DNA from: an uncultured Lentisphaeria bacterium
GTDB lineage: Bacteria; Verrucomicrobiota; Lentisphaeria; Victivallales; Victivallaceae
Reading direction: 5' to 3'
DNA: 14,992 nucleotides
Assembly: GCA_937888615.1 (NCBI GenBank)
Contig: CALABZ010000245.1
Location: 1 to 14,992, forward strand
Shown here: positions 1-6,512 of the stretch, piece by piece
Layout of the letters: each line of letters starts with the position of its first letter
How positions within the stretch are numbered: the first letter of the stretch is position 1
The notes under the pieces: generated by a model
Database searches by the model: none
The model's input: the letters and a program-made list of their open reading frames with translations, nothing else
What the model was told of the DNA's origin: nothing
Translations under genes and position numbers: made by a program

Positions 1-716
1 AAGCCGCCAATGCCGGTTCGAATACGGCCCGGCTCGCCCTCGGCGTCTGGCTGCTCTCCGGCGAACACGGCATCAAAGACCCCGCGCTGGCGGTGAAATA
101 TCTGCGCACCGCCGCCGACGACGGCAGCGTCAAAGCACAATACGTTTACGGAAAACTCCTCCTGTTCGGCGAAAAAATCGAGGGCTCTCCGGCCCTGGCC
201 AGAAAATATCTGACCCTGGCCGCCAACGCGAAAGACGAAGACGCGCAAACGTTGCTGAAACTCCTGGACTATCTGGAGGCGTGCGATAAAAACGGCGGAC
301 AGGATGAGAACGGATACTTCTTCGGACCGCGTTCATCCAACGGCCTGCCCTGTTTTGTCGGCAGCAAAGGCCCCTACCGGGAAGCTTTTCTGAAATGGAG
401 CGAACGGGAACTGCATCGTCATAATATGGCGAACAATCCGATGGGTGGTGCAAGCGACACGTTCCGGTGGCTGAACGATATGGAGGCCTCCACCGGCTTG
501 AAATACGTCTTTGAAATGGCGCGCGCCAAGGAAAAGGAACTGGGCGCGCCGTTGTGGGTGAACCCCGAATTTCAACGCCTGGTGGACAGTGACCAGGAAG
601 CGGAAGATACCCGGCTCAAAGTATTCGAAGTCTATTACCAACGCGAAATGGAACGCCTGCGGCTTGAGCGGGAACGCATCGAACGGGAAGGCGCCCGTCA
701 CCGGCATCGGCGTTGA
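1..716 (+). CDS. Sel1-like repeat protein, 3' part only
   Basis: The frame is open from the left edge, so the true start lies outside the window; 237 codons are visible, ending in TGA at 714-716. The first ~85 residues contain two helical Sel1/TPR-like units with the usual spacing: alanine-rich A-x3-LG-x2-L-x-SG, then D-x2-A-x3-L-x2-AA-x2-G, then a second A-x3-YG-x2-L-x-FG unit ending in L-x2-AA. Sel1 repeats normally form solenoids for protein-protein contacts. After the repeats comes an unassigned ~120-residue region, then a strongly charged Arg/Glu-rich C-terminus (about 25 residues of REMERLRLERE type) that looks like a short coiled coil. No partner or enzymatic function is visible. The Sel1 call is firm for the repeats; the C-terminal region is not recognised. 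Confidence 0.75.
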   Translation, partial: AANAGSNTARLALGVWLLSGEHGIKDPALAVKYLRTAADDGSVKAQYVYGKLLLFGEKIEGSPALARKYLTLAANAKDEDAQTLLKLLDYLEACDKNGGQDENGYFFGPRSSNGLPCFVGSKGPYREAFLKWSERELHRHNMANNPMGGASDTFRWLNDMEASTGLKYVFEMARAKEKELGAPLWVNPEFQRLVDSDQEAEDTRLKVFEVYYQREMERLRLERERIEREGARHRHRR

Positions 717-741
717 GCTCCAGATTCCCGGTTCCATGCCG

Positions 742-760
742 TTTCATTACCATAATGGAA
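742..760 (+). repeat. Small imperfect inverted repeat
   Basis: TTTCATTA (742-749) faces TAATGGAA (753-760) across CCA, with one mismatch. It lies 25 nt after the Sel1-repeat gene. It is too AT-rich and lacks an immediate T tract, so it is at best a weak terminator or a processing end. Confidence 0.25.
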
Positions 761-799
761 TATTTCCGGATAATTTTTCAACAATTTTGTAAAGGCGGT

Positions 800-828
800 T
801 TGACAAAGTGATTTTTGGCGGTTATCTT
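800..828 (+). promoter_or_regulatory. Sigma70-like promoter of the LacI regulator gene
   Basis: A perfect -35 TTGACA (800-805) is followed after exactly 17 nt by TATCTT (823-828; 4 of 6 consensus bases). It sits 49 nt before the start codon and reads toward the regulator and the oxidoreductase behind it. Confidence 0.65.
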
Positions 829-848
829 AACATGGTAACGTTGAGATA
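823..848 (+). promoter_or_regulatory. 26-bp dyad, candidate LacI-family operator
   Basis: TATCTTAAC (823-831) and GTTGAGATA (840-848) are inverted repeats matching at 8 of 9 positions across an 8-nt spacer. The left arm contains the -10 box and the right arm covers the expected transcription start and early leader. That is where an autorepressor would bind. The dyad is directly visible; its use by the adjacent LacI-type protein is inferred. Confidence 0.5.
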
Positions 849-876
849 CTGAATTTGATTTAACAATGGATACCCC

Positions 877-1890
877 ATGGCGAGCCTGAAGGATATCGCG
901 GAAAAAACCGGCCTTTCGATCAATACCGTCAGCCGTGCCCTGCGCGGACGCGGCTATGTATCCGCCGAAGCGCAAAACAAAGTCCGCGCCGCCGCGGACG
1001 AGTTGGGTTATGCCCCGAACCGGGCCGCCCGCAGCCTGCGTTTTAACCGCAACTTTGAGATCGCGGTCCTCGTCTTCATCGATCGTCTCAACGCCAGAGG
1101 CGATTCCCTGACCATGGACAAGCTCATCGGAATCAAAAAGCAGATCGCCTCCTCCGGTTATGAAGTCAATCTCCAGTTCATCTACCATGAGTCCCGCTAC
1201 GGAACCGAGAGCAAAAATCAATTGGAACCGATCCTGCGCCAGAAGCCGGCCGGCGTCATTATGATCGGCGACGCGCCCCAGCAACTTGAGATGACGACCG
1301 AATGCCTCCGCAAAGGAATCCCGGCAGTGATCATGTCGTATTCCGAACTCAAAGACTTCAACTGCGTCTATATCGACCGCAGTCAGGGAATCCGCGATTC
1401 GGTCAACTATCTCTACGGCATGGGGCGCAGAAACATCGTTTATGCCCAGCTCAATCCGTGCAAGAATCGCCTGCGCGGCTACCGCGAGGGAATCAAGCGC
1501 AACCACCTGCCCGAATATATCATCGCACCGGAGAAATTTTACGATCTGAACGATGATCTGTTCGCAGTCGGGGTCTCCCTGGCGGAACGAATTCTGAACG
1601 AAGTGCCGGGGACGGATGCCATACAGGCCTATTCGGATTATCTCGCCGCCGGGCTGCTGGCCGGACTGATTCGCCGCGGCAAGCGGGTTCCCGAAGATAT
1701 TTCGCTGGTCGGGTTCGACAACCGCGAGCTTTCCGCCTTCACTTCTCCGCCGCTGACCACACTGGCGCAACCCGGATTCAAGGCGGGCAAACTGACGGTG
1801 GAACTGTTGCTGGAGCAGATCGAATCCGGTGTTCAAACATTGAAAGCGGTCAAAGTACCGATGAGTTTAATAATACGCAAATCAACCTAA
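877..1890 (+). CDS. LacI-family transcriptional regulator
   Basis: The 337-residue product has the normal LacI/GalR length and layout. Residues 4-23 form the N-terminal helix-turn-helix (LKDIAEKTGLSINTVSRAL). It is followed by YVSAEA, ELGYAPN and an AARSLR hinge helix (about residues 48-55) that normally sits in the minor groove. From about residue 60 a periplasmic-binding-protein-like effector domain runs to the end, with the family pattern DAI-x-AYSDYLAAGLL, then RVPEDISLVGFDN, then SPPLTTL. This domain usually binds a sugar or a sugar derivative. The ATG at 877 is chosen because the DNA-binding domain begins there; only a weak GGA lies upstream. The next gene starts 18 nt downstream, so the regulator probably controls itself and that dehydrogenase. 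The effector cannot be deduced. Confidence 0.93.
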   Translation: MASLKDIAEKTGLSINTVSRALRGRGYVSAEAQNKVRAAADELGYAPNRAARSLRFNRNFEIAVLVFIDRLNARGDSLTMDKLIGIKKQIASSGYEVNLQFIYHESRYGTESKNQLEPILRQKPAGVIMIGDAPQQLEMTTECLRKGIPAVIMSYSELKDFNCVYIDRSQGIRDSVNYLYGMGRRNIVYAQLNPCKNRLRGYREGIKRNHLPEYIIAPEKFYDLNDDLFAVGVSLAERILNEVPGTDAIQAYSDYLAAGLLAGLIRRGKRVPEDISLVGFDNRELSAFTSPPLTTLAQPGFKAGKLTVELLLEQIESGVQTLKAVKVPMSLIIRKST

Positions 1891-1908
1891 TTTGAGGACT
1901 TGTTTGAA

Positions 1909-3117
1909 ATGAAAAAATTGAAGTTCGGAGTTATCGGAGCCGGCAGCAGAGGTGTCGCCTGCTTTGGAGAAATCATCAAGAAAAATCCGGAAGCTGAGCT
2001 CGTCGCCCTGTGCGACCCGAACCCGGTCCGCATGGAAGAAGCCGCCAAAATTCTTGGAATCCCGCTGAAATTCTACAGCAATGTCACCGACATGATCAAA
2101 AAAGAACAGCTTGACGCCGTCATTATCACCAGCCCCGACCATTATCACGAAGACAATGCCGTCGAAGCCCTTTCCTGCGGCGTCAACGTACTGATCGACA
2201 AACCGCTGGCCACCACCGTCAAAGGCTGCCGCAATATCATCGAAGCCGCCGAAAAAGCCGGCAAAATCATCATGATCGGCTTCAATCTCCGCCACAACGC
2301 CGTCCTGAAACGCCTGAAAAGCATCGTCAGCGAGGGAAAACTCGGCGATGTGTTCCTGCTTGAAAACCGCGAATTCTACGACGGCGGGCGCACCTATATG
2401 TCGCGCTGGAACCGTTCCTACAAGGAGTGCGGCGGCCTGTGGATTCACAAAGGCAGCCACGACTTCGACGTGTTCCAATGGCTGCTGGACTTCCCGAAAC
2501 CGGTCAAGGTCAGCGCATTCGCCGGCATCAATGTATTCAACCCCGAACATATCCCGTTCAAAGTGGAACCCGGCACCAAGGTCGGCCCGACCTGCCATCA
2601 ATGCGCTTACGGCGATATCTGCCCTGACAAATACAATATCGAAAATATCCAGGATTCCCAATGGAAAGATGAAGCCGTGGCCGTGGACGGCTATTCCAAA
2701 GACTTGTGCATGTACATGTCCGACAAGGACAACCACGACAACGGAATCGCCCTCGTCGAATACGAAAACGGCACCCGCGCCAGCCACATGGAGTGCTTCG
2801 TCACCCCGATCAGCGACCGCCTCTATACATTGGTCGGCACCCTCGGCCAGGCCGAAGCCAGTTTGACCAACCACGTCATTAAAGTGCGCCCCCGCTGGAG
2901 TCAGGAAGTAATCACCTACGAAATTCCCGAAGAAACCGGCGGACACGGCGGAGCCGACCCCAAACTGGTCGATTATTTCATCAAAGTCTTGAAAGGCGAA
3001 CTGCCGAACGGTTCCACCGCCGAACACGGCATGTGGTCCACCGCCGTAGGACAGGCCGCCGAAATCGCCCGCCGCGAAAACCGCGTCGTCGAAGTCAAAG
3101 AACTTTTCAATAAATAA
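1909..3117 (+). CDS. Gfo/Idh/MocA family NAD(P)-dependent oxidoreductase with Cys cluster
   Basis: A 402-residue dehydrogenase. The N-terminal Rossmann fold has the dinucleotide motif GAGSRG (residues 10-15) and an acidic residue in LCDPN at the end of the second strand. DKP (97-99) replaces the usual EKP, with Lys98 the expected catalytic or nicotinamide-site lysine. The C-terminal alpha/beta domain carries GSHDFD (182-187), the family's substrate-site His/Asp motif. Residues 229-238 hold a C-x2-C-x5-C cluster in an insertion after the motif. The start is set at ATG 1909 because GAGGA (1894-1898) lies 10 nt before it; a TTG at 1900 would leave almost no spacing. There is no signal peptide, so it is cytoplasmic. 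The family oxidises sugar or inositol hydroxyls to ketones. The adjacent LacI regulator supports a sugar substrate, but its identity is unknown. Confidence 0.9.
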   Translation: MKKLKFGVIGAGSRGVACFGEIIKKNPEAELVALCDPNPVRMEEAAKILGIPLKFYSNVTDMIKKEQLDAVIITSPDHYHEDNAVEALSCGVNVLIDKPLATTVKGCRNIIEAAEKAGKIIMIGFNLRHNAVLKRLKSIVSEGKLGDVFLLENREFYDGGRTYMSRWNRSYKECGGLWIHKGSHDFDVFQWLLDFPKPVKVSAFAGINVFNPEHIPFKVEPGTKVGPTCHQCAYGDICPDKYNIENIQDSQWKDEAVAVDGYSKDLCMYMSDKDNHDNGIALVEYENGTRASHMECFVTPISDRLYTLVGTLGQAEASLTNHVIKVRPRWSQEVITYEIPEETGGHGGADPKLVDYFIKVLKGELPNGSTAEHGMWSTAVGQAAEIARRENRVVEVKELFNK

Positions 3118-3129
3118 TCACGGGAAACA

Positions 3130-3200
3130 TGCGAGGCGGCCTCCGCGGTCCCTCGCACACCCAGGGGCAGGACATAACACCCTGCCCCATGATTCTTTTT
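3130..3200 (+). terminator. Tandem hairpins after the oxidoreductase gene
   Basis: The first hairpin pairs TGCGAGG (3130-3136) with CCTCGCA (3151-3157). The second pairs GGGGCAGG (3164-3171) with CCTGCCCC (3181-3188) across a 9-nt loop and is followed by ATGATTCTTTTT. The second is the likely intrinsic terminator, although its T run begins a few bases late. Confidence 0.6.
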
Positions 3201-3245
3201 GTCCGGTGACATGGCCTTTGTTTTTGATTTTTTCGAAAACACGGC

Positions 3246-3273
3246 TTGAATTATCTTGAAAAAGGATTATGTT
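3246..3273 (+). promoter_or_regulatory. Possible rpsO promoter
   Basis: TTGAAT (3246-3251), a 16-nt spacer and TATGTT (3268-3273; 4 of 6) lie about 85 nt before the rpsO start. The fit is moderate. The terminator upstream implies that rpsO needs its own promoter. Confidence 0.35.
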
Positions 3274-3358
3274 AATTGGCTCATAACCACGGTCTGACGG
3301 TTTTCAGCACTAAGCCTGGGCTGTTGCCTGCGGACCCGCAAGTACAAAGGAAGTTATT
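3274..3358 (+). promoter_or_regulatory. rpsO: rpsO leader with small stem-loops
   Basis: The untranslated leader contains short helices: AACC with GGTT around 3284-3302, GGC-TGTT-GCC near 3319-3328, and TGCG-GACC-CGCA (about 3329-3340) just before the ribosome binding site. S15 represses its own translation through leader RNA structures in several bacteria, so this is a reasonable place for such control. I could not match it to a defined S15-binding motif. Confidence 0.25.
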
Positions 3359-3622
3359 ATGGACAAGGCTACAAAAGACGCTCTCGTCGCCAAGTATGCA
3401 CGCAAAGAAGGCGACACCGGTTCTCCGGAAGTACAGATCGCTATTCTCAGTCAGCGTATTCGTGAACTCACCACTCATCTTCAGCAGAACAAGAAAGACA
3501 ACAGCACCCGTCGCGGCCTGCTGCTGATGGTCAGCCGTCGTCGTAATCTGCTCAAATACCTGAGCAAGGAAAATTACGAACGTTATATTTCGCTGACCGC
3601 CGAGCTCGGCATCCGTCGCTGA
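3359..3622 (+). CDS. rpsO: 30S ribosomal protein S15
   Basis: The 87-residue product is the usual size for S15 (about 89). It carries the family landmarks in order: an N-terminal helix, then GDTGSPEVQIAILSQRI, then the TTHLQ-x2-KKDNSTRRGLL-x2-VSRRR segment that contacts 16S rRNA, and a C-terminal LLKYL-x9-Y-x8-LGIRR helix. S15 is a primary binder of the central 16S rRNA domain (helices 20-22) and nucleates assembly of the 30S platform. A strong AAAGGAAG (3346-3353) five bases ahead fixes the ATG at 3359. The gene is followed by its own terminator and then by pnp, the classical rpsO-pnp order, in which PNPase turns over the rpsO message. Confidence 0.98.
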   Translation: MDKATKDALVAKYARKEGDTGSPEVQIAILSQRIRELTTHLQQNKKDNSTRRGLLLMVSRRRNLLKYLSKENYERYISLTAELGIRR

Positions 3623-3645
3623 ACGGTTTGATTTTTATCGATTTT

Positions 3646-3690
3646 ATGAGCTTGATGCAATTTTTGCATCAGGCTCATTTGCTTTTTAAC
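3646..3690 (+). terminator. Intrinsic terminator of rpsO
   Basis: ATGAGCTTGATGCAA (3646-3660) pairs with TTGCATCAGGCTCAT (3664-3678) over 15 base pairs with one G-U, around a TTT loop. It is followed by TTTGCTTTTT. It begins 24 nt after the rpsO stop codon. Confidence 0.85.
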
Positions 3691-3707
3691 AATCAAGAGT
3701 TTATATT
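3679..3707 (+). promoter_or_regulatory. Possible pnp promoter embedded in the rpsO terminator tail
   Basis: TTGCTT (3679-3684) lies in the T-rich tail of the rpsO terminator and is followed after 17 nt by TATATT (3702-3707). The -10 is good and the -35 is weak (TTG only). If used, pnp could be transcribed even when rpsO transcription stops. Confidence 0.35.
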
Positions 3708-3893
3708 ATGAAATAGTTATGTGAATCTGCCAGGCAGGATTTGTTTTGTGGAATTCCTGCGACATCAGGTTCCGGGATTCTCCCGGGGGTTGATCTCGCA
3801 ATTCCGCAATATCTGATTTCCGGGCATTTCACGTAAGTTTAAATCCGGGGCAACACTGTAGTACCCCAAACCTAAAAAAAGGAATAAGGATAG
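3708..3893 (+). promoter_or_regulatory. pnp: Structured pnp leader
   Basis: The untranslated leader holds at least three hairpins. GGAA..CCTG (about 3750-3759) pairs with CAGG..TTCC. CCGGGA (3772-3777) pairs with TCCCGG (3781-3786). GGGG (3847-3850) pairs with CCCC (3864-3867), with ACT/AGT pairing inside the loop. In E. coli a leader stem cut by RNase III allows PNPase to repress its own mRNA. A similar role here is inferred only from position. Confidence 0.3.
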
Positions 3894-5885
3894 ATGTCCG
3901 AACAAAAAATCATTTGTCAAATTGCGGATAACCGCAGTATTGAAATCTCCACCGGAAAAATTGCAAATCTGGCTAACGGCGCCTGCGTTCTGCGTCAGGG
4001 CGACACTTGCCTGCTGGTCGCTTGCTCCTCCGGTCCGGCCAGGCCTGGAACCGATTTTCTGGCGCTGACCGTCGATTATCGCGAAAAATACAGCGCGGCC
4101 GGTCGTTTCCCCGGCGGCTTCATCAAACGTGAAGGACGCCCCAGCGACCACGAAATTTTGACCTGCCGCATGACGGACCGTCCGATCCGTCCGCTGTTCC
4201 CGAAAGGTTTTTTTGATGAAATCCAGATTCAGGGACTCCTGCTCAGCGCGGACGGCGAAAATCAGCCCGACGTACTGCTGATGCTCGGTGCTTCCATGTC
4301 GCTGATGCTCTCCGACCTGCCGTTCCAGGGCCCCGTCGGAGCGGTCCGCGTAGGTTATGTCGACGGTCAGTTCGTCGCCAACCCGACTGCCAGCGAAATG
4401 GCAAAAAGTTCCCTCGAACTGGTTTACGCCGGGATCGCCGACAAGGTGATCATGATCGAAGGCGAATCCAGCGAGATTTCCGAACAGCTCCTGGGCGATG
4501 CTATGCGTTTCGCCAACGAAGTCATCAAAAAACAGATCGAAGCCCAGCTCGAACTCGCCGGCAAAGCCGGCAAGGCCAAGAAAGAACCGGAACTTCACCT
4601 GGTCCCGGAAGCGCTCGACTCCGCTCTCCGTGAATTCTGCAAGGACCGCATCGAAGACGTCTGCACCGTTCCCGGCAAAGCCGACCGCATTGAAGCCATG
4701 AATGCCCTGCTGAAAGAAGCAATCGAAGCCCTGAGCGCGCAGTTCGAAGACGTTCCGGAGCTCAACCTTGAGTTCCATAAAGCCTTTGACGATCTGGTGA
4801 AAGATGTCACCCGCAACGCCATTCTGGAAAAACAGTTCCGTCCCGACGGACGCGGCATTGATGACCTCCGTCCTCTTTCCGCCGAAGTGAACGTCCTCCC
4901 GGTCGTACACGGCAGCGGCCTTTTCTCCCGCGGTGAAACCCAGGCGCTGGTCATCGCCACCCTCGGCGGCGAAAAAGATTCCCAGGAATACGACAATATT
5001 ACCGACTCCACCCCGGAATCGACCAATAAGCGTTTCTATCTGCACTATAACTTCCCGAACTACAGCGTCGGCGAAGTCGGCCGCATCACCGGTCCGGGAC
5101 GGCGTGAAATCGGTCACGGCAACCTGGCCGAACGCTCTGTTTCCAAAGTCATTCCGAAGGATTTCCCGTACGTCATTCGTTGCGTTTCCGAAATCATGGC
5201 CTCGAACGGTTCCACCTCGATGGCTTCCGTCTGCGGTGCGACTCTCGCCCTGATGGACGCCGGTGTGCCGATCAAGGCTCCGGTGGCCGGCATCTCCTGC
5301 GGACTGGTCACCGACGACAACGGCAAACAACTGCTGCTGACCGATATCCTCGGCGCGGAAGACCACTTCGGCGACATGGACTTCAAAGTCTGCGGCACCC
5401 GTGAAGGAATCACCGGCTTCCAGCTCGACCTGAAGCTCCCCGGCATCTCGATCGATCTGCTTTGTGAAGCGATGGAACGCAACCGTCAGGCCCGTTACAA
5501 GATTCTCGACGTGATTGAAGGCTGCATCTCCGCCCCGCGCGAAAAGATCAGCCCGCGCGCCCCGCATATTGCCGTGGTCAATATCAACCCCGACAAGATC
5601 GGCGCCCTGATCGCCCCTGGCGGCAAGAATATCAAGGCCATCACCGAAGAAACTCGATTGATGTCACCGATGACGGCGTGGTCAAGATTCTGGCCCCGAA
5701 TGAAGATTACCTCGAAGAAGCCAAGGCACGCGTGCTCGGCTGTACCGCCGAAGCGGAAATCGGCAAAATCTACCGCGGCAAAGTCACCGGGATCAAAGAT
5801 TTCGGCGCTTTCGTGGAGATCATCCCCGGCATCGAAGGGCTTCTGCATATTTCCGAAATGGCGGACTATCGCGTTCGCCAGGTAA
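3894..5885 (+). CDS. pnp: Polyribonucleotide nucleotidyltransferase (PNPase), main frame, frameshifted in KH domain
   Basis: PNPase degrades RNA 3' to 5' by phosphorolysis as a trimer. Residues 1 to about 230 are the first RNase PH-like core (SAAGRFPGGFIKREGRPSDHE, RPIRPLFP). An alpha-helical linker follows, then the second core with RGETQALV, GSTSMASVCG (phosphate binding) and LGDMDFKV-x-GT (active site). From about residue 550 the KH domain starts; its GGKN loop is at residues 576-579. After Thr587 (codon 5652-5654) the frame is lost: about 76 unrelated residues run to a TAA at 5883-5885. The rest of the KH domain and the S1 domain lie in another frame (5657-6001). The full gene therefore spans 3894-6001. 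AAGGA boxes at 3879 and 3886 support the ATG at 3894. The catalytic cores are intact. The lesion is either real or a sequencing/assembly error. Confidence 0.93.
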   Translation: MSEQKIICQIADNRSIEISTGKIANLANGACVLRQGDTCLLVACSSGPARPGTDFLALTVDYREKYSAAGRFPGGFIKREGRPSDHEILTCRMTDRPIRPLFPKGFFDEIQIQGLLLSADGENQPDVLLMLGASMSLMLSDLPFQGPVGAVRVGYVDGQFVANPTASEMAKSSLELVYAGIADKVIMIEGESSEISEQLLGDAMRFANEVIKKQIEAQLELAGKAGKAKKEPELHLVPEALDSALREFCKDRIEDVCTVPGKADRIEAMNALLKEAIEALSAQFEDVPELNLEFHKAFDDLVKDVTRNAILEKQFRPDGRGIDDLRPLSAEVNVLPVVHGSGLFSRGETQALVIATLGGEKDSQEYDNITDSTPESTNKRFYLHYNFPNYSVGEVGRITGPGRREIGHGNLAERSVSKVIPKDFPYVIRCVSEIMASNGSTSMASVCGATLALMDAGVPIKAPVAGISCGLVTDDNGKQLLLTDILGAEDHFGDMDFKVCGTREGITGFQLDLKLPGISIDLLCEAMERNRQARYKILDVIEGCISAPREKISPRAPHIAVVNINPDKIGALIAPGGKNIKAITEETRLMSPMTAWSRFWPRMKITSKKPRHACSAVPPKRKSAKSTAAKSPGSKISALSWRSSPASKGFCIFPKWRTIAFAR

Positions 5886-6001
5886 CGGATATCTGCAATG
5901 ATGGCGACATGGTCACCGTCAAAGTGATCGACATTGACCCGAGCTCCGGCAAGATCCGCCTCAGCCGCAAGGCTGCCTTGAAGGACCTTGACGAAGATTA
6001 A
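5657..6001 (+). pseudogene. pnp: PNPase C-terminal KH/S1 part in a shifted frame
   Basis: The frame at 5657-6001 continues PNPase without stops for 114 residues. It begins IDVTDDGVVKILAP (end of KH), then has a linker helix and an S1 RNA-binding domain with GKVTGIKDFGAFVEI, PGIEGLLHISE and GKIRLSRKA. Compared with the usual EETG-x-x-ID junction, the sequence EET then CG then ID lacks 7 nt net, which explains the shift. No ribosome binding site or ATG precedes this segment (only a GTG at 5678), so it is unlikely to be an independent gene. With the missing bases restored, the protein would be about 704 residues, the normal length. Confidence 0.85.
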
Positions 6002-6013
6002 TTCGTTTCCCAC

Positions 6014-6045
6014 AAGAAAAGCGGTCCTCGGACCGCTTTTCTTTT
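6014..6045 (+). terminator. Intrinsic terminator of pnp
   Basis: AAGAAAAGCGGTC pairs with GACCGCTTTTCTT around a CTCG loop, with GC-rich upper and A/T lower stem, 13 nt after the pnp stop. The A run on the left and T run on the right could let it work in both directions. Confidence 0.9.
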
Positions 6046-6054
6046 ATCCACATA

Positions 6055-6169
6055 ATTAAGAATACGCTTAATATTCTACAACAAAAATTAGCGAAAGAAA
6101 TCAATAAACCCCACAATTAAGCACAAAAATAGATCCCATCAGCCTTTAATTAATTAAGCTATCACTTAA
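6055..6169 (+). repeat. Two matching dyads TTAAG-N6-CTTAA in AT-rich DNA
   Basis: TTAAG (6056-6060) and CTTAA (6067-6071) form an inverted repeat with a 6-nt spacer, extended by one more pair to ATTAAG/CTTAAT. The same arrangement recurs as TTAAG (6154-6158) and CTTAA (6165-6169), again with 6 nt between. A lone TTAAG lies between them at 6117-6121. They precede the promoter of a small Xre regulator. They may be binding sites for it; base composition makes chance occurrence possible. Confidence 0.4.
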
Positions 6170-6197
6170 AAAATAACAAAAATATTCCCATATCTAC

Positions 6198-6226
6198 TTG
6201 ATTTTTGAACCATCGGCGACTATTAT
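6198..6226 (+). promoter_or_regulatory. Promoter of the Xre-type gene
   Basis: TTGATT (6198-6203), 17 nt, TATTAT (6221-6226) is a good sigma70-like pair, 37 nt before the start codon chosen below. The pnp terminator upstream isolates this unit. Confidence 0.6.
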
Positions 6227-6263
6227 TTAGAGATAAAGAACAATGTACAAAAAGGAGAACACT

Positions 6264-6512
6264 ATGACTGCATTGTCCCTGATGGTTAAAGCCCGAAAGA
6301 TCAAACAAATCGATTTGGCAAAAAAACTCGGCGTATCGAAAGCAGCCGTATCAATCCAGCTGAAGAGCGGCGCCAAGACACTGCGCACAGCAGTTCGCTA
6401 TTCGGAAGTATTGAATTGTAACCCGCTATTGCTTCTGGACGGCATTGGCATAGAAGGCAAGCCCCGCGTCTTTAAGCCGGAAGACCATTCAGGACTTAAT
6501 CTTCATCGATGA
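6264..6512 (+). CDS. Small Xre/Cro-type helix-turn-helix protein
   Basis: An 82-residue protein made almost entirely of a Cro/C1-type DNA-binding fold. The helix-turn-helix is at about residues 16-35 (IDLAKKLGVSKAAVSIQLKS). The tail from residue 60 (IEGKPRVFKPEDHSG) is short and unrecognised. Start at ATG 6264 is chosen because AAGGAGA (6252-6258) precedes it with ideal spacing; the ATG at 6243 would add seven residues with no ribosome binding site. It has its own promoter and faces a DUF1330 gene, and the two 3' ends overlap by 17 nt. There is no toxin-like partner next to it. It is likely an autoregulator or local repressor; its targets are unknown. Confidence 0.72.
   Translation: MTALSLMVKARKIKQIDLAKKLGVSKAAVSIQLKSGAKTLRTAVRYSEVLNCNPLLLLDGIGIEGKPRVFKPEDHSGLNLHR

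Noticed and set aside
778..5567. Long open frames on the minus strand opposite the LacI, dehydrogenase and pnp genes (e.g. 778-1836, 1882-3027, 3765-5567).
   Set aside because: They are mirror frames of well-supported genes in GC-biased codon usage; translations show no family motifs and have low-complexity composition rich in Phe, Asp, Gly and Val.
5646..5662. Programmed -1 frameshift in pnp.
   Set aside because: There is no slippery heptamer, no Shine-Dalgarno-like stimulator and no clear downstream stem; residues expected by family comparison are missing, so a deletion or sequence error fits better.
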